Of a stretch of DNA of 11,424 nt, positions 6,754 to 11,424 are shown in pieces; the stretch's first letter is position 1, and each line of letters opens with the position of its first letter. A model generated the notes under the pieces. That model was given only the letters and a program-made list of their open reading frames with translations, was not told the DNA's origin and did not search any database. Location: contig JAVBOR010000062.1 of NCBI GenBank assembly GCA_031550325.1, positions 1 to 11,424 of the forward strand, written 5' to 3'. Both the position numbers and the translations under genes were made by a program. Origin of the DNA: JAVBTT01 sp031550325 (GTDB lineage Bacteria > Bacillota > Clostridia > Oscillospirales > UBA929).

Positions 6754-8339
6754 ACAGCCTTTTCTACCTGATCGCCATGGGCCTGAAAAACAGTCTGCTC
6801 GAAGTCCTGCGCAAGCCCGCCAAACTCGTGATGTACCTTCTGGTCATCGGCGCGATGGTCGGCCTTATTGTGCTGGCGCTGTTCACGGAGCAAAGCGCCG
6901 AGAGTAGCGCTGACCTGATCTGGCTGGAGGGCGTGCTCTTTCTGCTAATTTCGCTGTTTGTCGTGTTTTCGGTGCAAAAAGGGCTGGCCGACGGCGGGGT
7001 CATCTTTGACATGAGCGACGTCAACCTGCTGTTTGTTTCGCCGGTGAGCCCAAAATCCATCCTGATCTATGGACTTGTCCGCATGGTAAAAATGGTGTTC
7101 CTCGCGGGCTTTTTTATTCTGTATCAAACCAACAACCTGAGCTCCAGCTTCGGCGTGGGCTTCGGCGCGGTGTTTCTGGTGCTGCTCGGTTTTATGCTGG
7201 CGGTGTCGGCGCTCTCCATTTTGTCTCTCGTGATTTACAGCGCGGTCAATGGCAACGCCAGGAGAAAGCGCCTGGCCAAGCTGGTGACCGTCGCCGTATT
7301 CCTGCCGCTTTTGTTTTGCTGCGTATGGCAGGTCGTCGCCGAGGGCGACGTGATGAAGGGTCTGGAGAGCGCGCTGCGCTCCCCGGTCTTCGCCTGGACG
7401 CCGGTGGCCGGCTGGGCGGCGCGGGGCACGGTGGCGCTGATCGCCGGAAGCCTGGGAGCAGGCCTTCTGTTCTACGGCCTGACCGCCGCGTCGGGCGTTC
7501 TGCTGGCGCTGTACGTTGTTTTTGGCAAGGCAGACTACTATGAGGACGTGCTGGTGAGCACCGAGACTGCCTTTGAGACCAAACGGGCAGCCGCCGAGGG
7601 GCAGCTGGCCTCGGCGCAGGCGCGCGGCAGACGCGTCAAGGTTGCCGGGACCGGCCTCGCGGGCGCGGGCGCGAGCACATTTTTTTACAGGCACCTGCGC
7701 GAGTCGTTTCGTGCGAGCAGATTCGGAATCTTTACGCTGGGCTCGGTTTTCACCGTGCTGGGCGCCGTGGCGCTGAGCGTCTTTTTGCGGGGAACGATCG
7801 GCATCGAGGTGATTTTGCCAATCCTGATGTGGATGCAGATCATGGTGATCGGCACGGGCCGCGGGCTAAGGGAGCTGTTTACCCACTATATCTACATGGT
7901 TCCCGACTCGTCCTTCTCCAAGATTGTCTGGAGCAATCTGGAGCTCGTGCTCAAGGTGCTGCTGGAGAGCGTGCTGATCTTCGTGATCTGTGGTCTCATC
8001 CTCGGCGAAAACCCCCTGGTTGCGGCGCTGTGCATCGTCACGTACACGCTGTTCTCCCTGCTGCTGATCGGCATCAATTATCTGTCCATGCGCTGGACGA
8101 CCGCCGACATCAGCGCGGGCGTCTTACTCCTCCTGTACTTTGTCGCGGTCATCCTTATCATGCTGCCAGGGCTCGCTGCCGGCATTATCGCCATGATTTT
8201 CATGGAGGGCACGCCGGGACTGATCGCGATGCTGGGAATAATATCGGCCTGGGAGCTCATCGCGGCGCTGGGCTGCTTTGCGCTGTCCAGGGGTGTTCTG
8301 GACCGCTGCGACATCCAGAATATGCCGGGGAAAAAATAA
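6750..8339 (+). CDS. ABC exporter membrane subunit (putative ABC exporter family)
   Basis: 529 aa, highly hydrophobic, the partner of the ATPase encoded just upstream. Hydrophobic stretches include about 26-45, 58-78, 107-160, 175-195 and 220-260. A cytoplasmic, Ala/Arg-rich segment follows at about 270-310 (TKRAAAEGQLASAQARGRRV), then a second membrane block from about 325 to 520. The length and layout fit the large putative ABC-exporter membrane proteins of Firmicutes (PF16962-like, from memory), which often pair with this kind of ATPase. Cargo is unknown. The gene ends 3 bp before the stem of the shared terminator. Confidence 0.85.
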   Translation: MNSLFYLIAMGLKNSLLEVLRKPAKLVMYLLVIGAMVGLIVLALFTEQSAESSADLIWLEGVLFLLISLFVVFSVQKGLADGGVIFDMSDVNLLFVSPVSPKSILIYGLVRMVKMVFLAGFFILYQTNNLSSSFGVGFGAVFLVLLGFMLAVSALSILSLVIYSAVNGNARRKRLAKLVTVAVFLPLLFCCVWQVVAEGDVMKGLESALRSPVFAWTPVAGWAARGTVALIAGSLGAGLLFYGLTAASGVLLALYVVFGKADYYEDVLVSTETAFETKRAAAEGQLASAQARGRRVKVAGTGLAGAGASTFFYRHLRESFRASRFGIFTLGSVFTVLGAVALSVFLRGTIGIEVILPILMWMQIMVIGTGRGLRELFTHYIYMVPDSSFSKIVWSNLELVLKVLLESVLIFVICGLILGENPLVAALCIVTYTLFSLLLIGINYLSMRWTTADISAGVLLLLYFVAVILIMLPGLAAGIIAMIFMEGTPGLIAMLGIISAWELIAALGCFALSRGVLDRCDIQNMPGKK

Positions 8340-8342
8340 ACG

Positions 8343-8370
8343 GCGGGGCGGGCCTCAAGGCCCGCCCCGC
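8343..8370 (-). terminator. Intrinsic terminator shared by convergent genes
   Basis: A perfect 12-bp stem (8343-8354 with 8359-8370) closes a TCAA/TTGA tetraloop. On the minus strand it is followed by TTTATTTTTT, so it is a canonical terminator for the acetyltransferase operon. On the plus strand no T-tract follows, but the stem lies immediately after the ABC exporter stop codon and may also end that transcript or protect its 3' end. Confidence 0.85.
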
Positions 8371-8388
8371 GAGAGCCGCGCACAGCTG

Positions 8389-8955
8389 TCACTCTGCCGC
8401 GCCGTAATCGCGCCTGAGCAGATAGTACTGCTCGCAGTTACAAAAACCGAGGCTTTCCTTATATAGGATCTCGTGCAGAAGGCCCTCGTACTTCATGCCG
8501 GCTTTTCGCATGACGGCGCCCGACGCCGGGTTGTCGACGTGGTGCTTTGCCTGAATACGGTTAAACCCGACCTGCAGGAAGCAAAAGGACAGGCAGGCCA
8601 GCAGCGCCTCGGTCATCAGGCCCTGATTCCAATAGCGCCGGGAAAGGCAGTAGCCGACCTCGCCCCACATGCCGCGCTCGCTTATCGAGACAAGACCCAG
8701 GCTGCCAATAGGCTCGCCGGTCTCTTTGAGGACGATCGCCCAGTTATACTGGCTGTCGCTCTCGTATGCCGCGACCCAGCCCTCCAGAAGACTCTTCGTG
8801 TTCTCCACTTCCCCGTGCGGCTCCCACGTCATATAGCGGCATCCCTCGGCGTCATTGGCCCAGTTCTCAAACATCGCCTGAGCGTCGGCTTTCTCAAATC
8901 GACGCAATATCAGCCTGCCGGTCTCCAGGGGTTGGGTTCCTGTGTGTCTTAACAT
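8389..8955 (-). CDS. GNAT-family N-acetyltransferase (RimJ/RimL-like)
   Basis: 188 aa, typical of RimJ/RimL-type acetyltransferases, which move an acetyl group from acetyl-CoA to protein N-termini or to small molecules, including some antibiotics. It has the N-terminal LETGRLILRRF (10-20), GEVGYCLSRRYWNQGLMTEAL (98-118) with the acetyl-CoA pyrophosphate-binding loop at about 105-113, and VDNPASGAVMRKAGMKYEG (140-158). The start at 8955 is preceded by AAGGGGAG on the minus strand. An upstream in-frame ATG at 8997 has no such site. It lies 51 bp after the methyltransferase gene, with no terminator between, so the two form an operon ended by the stem-loop at 8343-8370. The position behind an attenuated leader fits a stress or resistance role, but the substrate is unknown. 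Confidence 0.92.
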   Translation of the reverse strand: MLRHTGTQPLETGRLILRRFEKADAQAMFENWANDAEGCRYMTWEPHGEVENTKSLLEGWVAAYESDSQYNWAIVLKETGEPIGSLGLVSISERGMWGEVGYCLSRRYWNQGLMTEALLACLSFCFLQVGFNRIQAKHHVDNPASGAVMRKAGMKYEGLLHEILYKESLGFCNCEQYYLLRRDYGAAE

Positions 8956-9006
8956 AGTTCTTCTCCCCTTTGTCAGAATGTTGGTCTTGCCATCCATGCC
9001 CGCCGC

Positions 9007-9813
9007 CTACGCCCCGGTGGGCTTTCTGCCCACATACATCAGGTGCTCAGACCAGTTCAGCAGGCTTTCGCGCTCACAAAGCCTCTCGGCCATGTCGAGC
9101 CACGCCGCCGAAACTTCGGGCGAGACTGAAAAAATCTTGTCCTCACAGGGCGACGTGATGCTCTCTTGCCCGAAATAGTGGAGCTTTTCCAGCCCAAACC
9201 TCGACATGAACGGCAGCACCTCTTGCACGTTGATGAAAAACGCCTGGGTAAACGCCCTGCCGGCGTAGTTCCTGTCCGATAAAACCATGTCAAAGAACTC
9301 GGCGCTTTCCTGAGTCAGTATGCTGGCCGGGTCAAGCTTCATCGCGTAGATCACGCCCGCGAACAGGTTGATAAACGAAACAAACAGCACCCCGCCGGGC
9401 TTGAGCAGCTCCAGGCTCGCGTTGACCGCCCGGACCCTGTCGCTCTCCTCAAGCAGATGGTACAGCGGCCCCATCAGCAGCACATGGTCGAACTGGCCGA
9501 CGACAAGCCGATCGGCCTGCCGCGCGTCGCCGCGCACCGTACAAAGCCCGACGCCGCGCTCGGCTGCCCGGGCGGCGGCAAACGTGACGTTGGCGTCCGA
9601 AAGATCGAGCAGCGTGACGTCGCAGCCCCTTTCGGCCAGGTACAGGGAGTATCTCCCCGGCCCGCCGCCGATGTCGAGCACCCGATCCCCGGGCTTTACG
9701 TAGCGGTCGATAAAGCGGCTGGTCAGGGCAAGCTCCGGCCTGCCCTCGATGCGTTCCCACTCCAGCTGAGGGGCTTGGTTATAGTACTCTCTGACGATCT
9801 GCGTGCTGTCCAT
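9007..9813 (-). CDS. Class I SAM-dependent methyltransferase
   Basis: 268 aa. SAM-binding motif I is VLDIGGGPGRYS (45-56), with the acidic ribose-binding D70 in VTLLDLSDANV. GDARQ and FDHVLLMGPLYHLLEESDR mark motifs III/IV, and LKPGGVLFVSFIN is the post-motif strand. The N-terminal region (REYYNQAPQLEWERIEGRPELALTSRFID at about 8-36) is a helical cap. This belongs to a broad Firmicutes family of unassigned substrate. It has no RNA-binding add-on that would make it clearly an rRNA methyltransferase. The start at 9813 follows a perfect TAAGGAGG (9830-9823). An upstream in-frame ATG at 9888 would lie inside the leader. The gene is transcribed from the promoter at 10026-10054 after a long leader carrying a terminator hairpin. 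Confidence 0.93.
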   Translation of the reverse strand: MDSTQIVREYYNQAPQLEWERIEGRPELALTSRFIDRYVKPGDRVLDIGGGPGRYSLYLAERGCDVTLLDLSDANVTFAAARAAERGVGLCTVRGDARQADRLVVGQFDHVLLMGPLYHLLEESDRVRAVNASLELLKPGGVLFVSFINLFAGVIYAMKLDPASILTQESAEFFDMVLSDRNYAGRAFTQAFFINVQEVLPFMSRFGLEKLHYFGQESITSPCEDKIFSVSPEVSAAWLDMAERLCERESLLNWSEHLMYVGRKPTGA

Positions 9814-9844
9814 CCCGTTTTGCCTCCTTAAAAATAAGTACAAA

Positions 9845-9879
9845 AAGCGGGTAGAAGCGCTTCCTGCTTCTACCCGCTT
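9845..9879 (-). terminator. Intrinsic terminator in the methyltransferase leader
   Basis: AAGCGGGTAGAAGC and its exact complement form a 14-bp stem with a 7-nt loop. On the minus strand it is followed by a T-run (9846-9842, CTTTTTG). It lies after the promoter and only about 12 bp before the ribosome binding site, so termination here would prevent expression of the methyltransferase and acetyltransferase. No T-run follows on the plus strand. Confidence 0.85.
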
Positions 9880-9894
9880 ATCGCCCAAAAACCG

Positions 9895-9996
9895 TTATCG
9901 CTTTCCGGGGATAGAGATAAAAGCCTCGCAACCCATCGGGTTACCAGACATAGCGGTTCGATTCAGACATGTATTGGCGTTGATAAACCCGATCAT
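9895..9996 (-). CDS. Leader peptide ORF of the methyltransferase operon
   Basis: A 33-codon ORF lies wholly inside the leader. It begins MIGFINANTCLNRTAM at 9996 and ends IPGKR with TAA at 9897-9895, 16 nt before the terminator stem. AAAGGGA (10010-10004) is 7 nt from this ATG; an in-frame ATG at 10002 is too close to that site. The codons include the segments that pair in the alternative leader structures (codons 2-4, 19-23 and 25-27), so ribosome position would decide which form. It is not a recognised Erm, Cat or Tet leader peptide. It may act only by being translated. Confidence 0.6.
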   Translation of the reverse strand: MIGFINANTCLNRTAMSGNPMGCEAFISIPGKR

Positions 9997-10025
9997 GATC
10001 ATATCCCTTTCAGCGAATTTTTAAT

Positions 10026-10054
10026 AGTATAAACCCTTTTCAGAAATTTGTCAA
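10026..10054 (-). promoter_or_regulatory. Promoter of the methyltransferase-acetyltransferase operon
   Basis: On the minus strand, TTGACA (10054-10049) is a perfect -35 and TATACT (10031-10026) is a near-perfect -10, separated by exactly 17 bp. The start of transcription is predicted near 10019. Such a strong unregulated-looking promoter is consistent with control being exerted afterwards, at the leader terminator. Confidence 0.85.
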
Positions 10055-10104
10055 CAGCGGTGCGCGGCCAGGACGCCGCCACGCCGGCTGTGGGGAGGAA
10101 ATAG

Positions 10105-11337
10105 ATGAAGGTCTGCATTTTGATGGGCAGCCCGCGAGGCTGCGGAAACACCGCCGAACTCTGCAAGCCCTTTGTGGAGGAGCTTGGCGCGCATCGGGCC
10201 GAGTACCGGATGATCACGCTTGAGGACAAGGACATCTCGCCCTGCCGCGGCTGCTATCACTGCCAATCCGTCGCCGGGGCGTACGGCTGCGCGATTGAGG
10301 ATGATATGCAGGGCATTGTCGAGGAAATTCTGCGCGCCGATGTGCTCGTCTTTGCCACGCCGATCTACACCTGGCAGGCGCCGGCGCGGCTGAAGGCGGT
10401 CATGGACAGAATGTACGGACTGAACAAATACTATGGCGCTGTGCCGCGCGCGCGGCTCAACAAAGGCCAGCGCTATGCGCTGATCGCGACCTGCGGCTAT
10501 GAGCCCGACTACGGCGCAGGGCTGCTCAGTGAGAGCCTGCGCCGCTGGTGCGAGCACAGCGGGCTCGGCTACCTCGGCATGTACGCCGTGCGCGACGAGG
10601 ATGATCTGGCGTCATTCCGGACGAAGGCGGCGATAGACGGGGCCAGGGCGTTTGCGCGAATGATTGTCGGGGAGCGGGAGAGTTCTCGTCCCATAGAGCC
10701 CATGGACGACTTTTTCACCGCCCGCGCGGACGGATACGACGAGCACATGCTCAAAAACGTGGTGGGCTGCGCAGAGGGATATGCCCGCATGGCTGCGCTG
10801 CTTCCCCAACACACGCGGACGCTGCTGGATCTGGGCTGCGGCACGGGCCTGGAGCTTGACCCCATCTTCGGCAGGTTTCCCGATGTGCACGTCACGGGCA
10901 TCGACCTGACGCAGGCCATGCTTGAACGGCTCAGGGGAAAGTATCCCTGCAAGCGCCTCACGCTCATCCACGGCAGCTATTTTGACGTAGACTTCGGGGC
11001 GGCGCGCTTTGACGCCGCGATTTCCTTTCAAACGCTCCACCACTTCACGCACGAGGCAAAGCTTGGGCTTTACCGAAGACTTTGGGCGTCCCTAAAGGAG
11101 GGAGGACTGTACCTGGAGTGCGACTATATGGTGCGGGAGCAGGAGGAGGAAGACGCTCTCTTTGCCGAGAGCAGAGCCCTTCGGGAGAGGCTCGGCGTCC
11201 CTGACGGGGTCTTTTACCACTTCGACACGCCCTGCACGGCGGCAAACCAGATCAGTCTGCTTCAGCGGGCGGGCTTCAGCGCCGTGAGACAGGTTTGGTC
11301 CATGGGAAACACGACCCTTTTGGCCGCGGAAAAGTGA
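10105..11337 (+). CDS. Flavodoxin-fold NAD(P)H/FMN oxidoreductase fused to a SAM methyltransferase
   Basis: A single 410-aa ORF with two enzyme domains. Residues 1-188 match NADPH-dependent FMN reductase / iron-sulfur-flavoprotein-type proteins: phosphate loop GSPRGCGNTAEL (8-19), ISPCRGCYHCQ with C47, C50, C53 and then C62 (CX2CX2CX8C), DDM (66-68) and FATPIYTWQAPARLKAVMDR (83-102). The Cys pattern could bind a 4Fe-4S cluster, as in the iron-sulfur flavoprotein Isf, although its last spacing is longer than usual there. From about residue 200, DDFFTARADGYDEHML leads into a class I methyltransferase with LLDLGCGTG (240-248), VTGIDLTQAMLERL and FDAAISFQTLHHF. GGGGAGG (10092-10098) precedes the ATG. 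Its promoter is not obvious. It is divergent from the attenuated operon. Reaction and substrate are unknown. Confidence 0.88.
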   Translation: MKVCILMGSPRGCGNTAELCKPFVEELGAHRAEYRMITLEDKDISPCRGCYHCQSVAGAYGCAIEDDMQGIVEEILRADVLVFATPIYTWQAPARLKAVMDRMYGLNKYYGAVPRARLNKGQRYALIATCGYEPDYGAGLLSESLRRWCEHSGLGYLGMYAVRDEDDLASFRTKAAIDGARAFARMIVGERESSRPIEPMDDFFTARADGYDEHMLKNVVGCAEGYARMAALLPQHTRTLLDLGCGTGLELDPIFGRFPDVHVTGIDLTQAMLERLRGKYPCKRLTLIHGSYFDVDFGAARFDAAISFQTLHHFTHEAKLGLYRRLWASLKEGGLYLECDYMVREQEEEDALFAESRALRERLGVPDGVFYHFDTPCTAANQISLLQRAGFSAVRQVWSMGNTTLLAAEK

Positions 11338-11345
11338 CTGGCTCC

Positions 11346-11359
11346 GGGGGGGGGGGGGG
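11346..11359. repeat. G14 homopolymer near the window end
   Basis: Fourteen G in a row, 8 bp after the fusion gene's stop codon. With the C9 tract that follows it can form an inverted repeat. Such tracts often mark assembly ends or sequencing artefacts, and nothing here supports a gene. Confidence 0.8.
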
Positions 11360-11408
11360 TAGGAAAAGAGATTGTGAAAGAACCGCGCCGAGGCAGCCGC
11401 CCAACACA

Positions 11409-11417
11409 CCCCCCCCC
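11409..11417. repeat. C9 homopolymer at the window end
   Basis: Nine C in a row within low-complexity CA/C sequence, 8 bases from the window end and complementary to the G14 tract. The last 87 bases hold no ORF or terminator that I can support. Confidence 0.7.
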
Positions 11418-11424
11418 ACGCACA

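Larger units (their letters stand above)
9814..10019 (-). ncRNA. Regulatory leader RNA (attenuator) of the methyltransferase operon
   Basis: From the predicted start near 10019 to the methyltransferase ATG there are about 205 nt, rich in complementary segments. ATCGGGTT (9993-9986) can pair perfectly with AACCCGAT (9942-9935). That second segment can instead form a local hairpin GTAACCC-GAT-GGGTTGC (9944-9928). GCTTTTATC (9924-9916) can pair, with two G-U pairs, to GGTAGAAGC (9874-9866), which is part of the 5' arm of the terminator. AACCGCTAT and ATAACGGTT can close the middle part with one mismatch. A small ORF covers 9996-9895. This supports switching between antitermination and termination, controlled by translation or by a ligand. 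Confidence 0.6.

Noticed and set aside
6945..7694. Minus-strand 249-codon ORF opposite the ABC membrane gene
   Set aside because: The low-complexity His/Gln/Arg-rich product is typical of antisense frames in GC-rich genes, and it has no ribosome binding site.
9007..9813. Assignment of the methyltransferase as an Erm-type rRNA methyltransferase
   Set aside because: The SAM motifs are of the general small-molecule type, and I see none of the characteristic Erm/KsgA motifs. Only the attenuator-like leader hints at ribosome-linked control.
9803..10024. Plus-strand 73-codon ORF in the divergent intergenic region
   Set aside because: It runs antisense through the leader terminator and leader ORF, has no ribosome binding site, and its product matches no family I know.

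Overview
The window is GC-rich bacterial DNA. It has strong AGGAGG-type ribosome binding sites, sigma-A/sigma-70-type promoters with extended -10 elements, short intergenic gaps and T-tract terminators. Together with the protein families this suggests a high-GC gut member of the Clostridia, for example Oscillospiraceae or relatives. That placement is an inference from style, not a database result. The right end runs into a G14 tract and a C9 tract and looks like a contig edge.

Layout: (1) Positions 1-419 hold no convincing gene. They contain an Arg-rich open frame cut by the left edge and then a dense series of stem-loops. (2) Positions 420-4860, plus strand, are a probable carbohydrate or cyclitol catabolic locus: a LacI-type regulator with its own promoter and a candidate operator inside that promoter, a Gfo/Idh/MocA oxidoreductase, a xylose-isomerase-like TIM-barrel enzyme and an MFS transporter. 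Presumably the transporter imports a polyol, sugar or sugar acid, the oxidoreductase and TIM-barrel enzyme oxidise and isomerise it, and the LacI protein senses it. The substrate cannot be read from the sequence. (3) Positions 4888-8339, plus strand, start with an independent promoter and encode a two-domain TIR / nucleoside-deoxyribosyltransferase-like protein. An ABC ATPase and a large ABC membrane subunit follow; these two overlap by 4 bp. The TIR protein is a candidate NAD- or nucleotide-targeting immune effector.

(4) Positions 8343-10054, minus strand, are a methyltransferase-GNAT acetyltransferase operon. It is driven by a near-consensus promoter and preceded by a leader of about 205 nt. 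The leader contains a small ORF, alternative pairings and a strong intrinsic terminator just before the methyltransferase ribosome binding site. This is the architecture of ribosome-mediated transcription attenuation, as seen for some antibiotic-inducible genes. (5) Positions 10105-11337, plus strand and divergent from (4), encode an unusual fusion of a flavodoxin-fold NAD(P)H/FMN oxidoreductase with a CX2CX2CX8C motif to a SAM-dependent methyltransferase.

The most interesting items are the TIR-NDT protein, the attenuated methyltransferase-acetyltransferase operon, the oxidoreductase-methyltransferase fusion and the stem-loop array at the left end.
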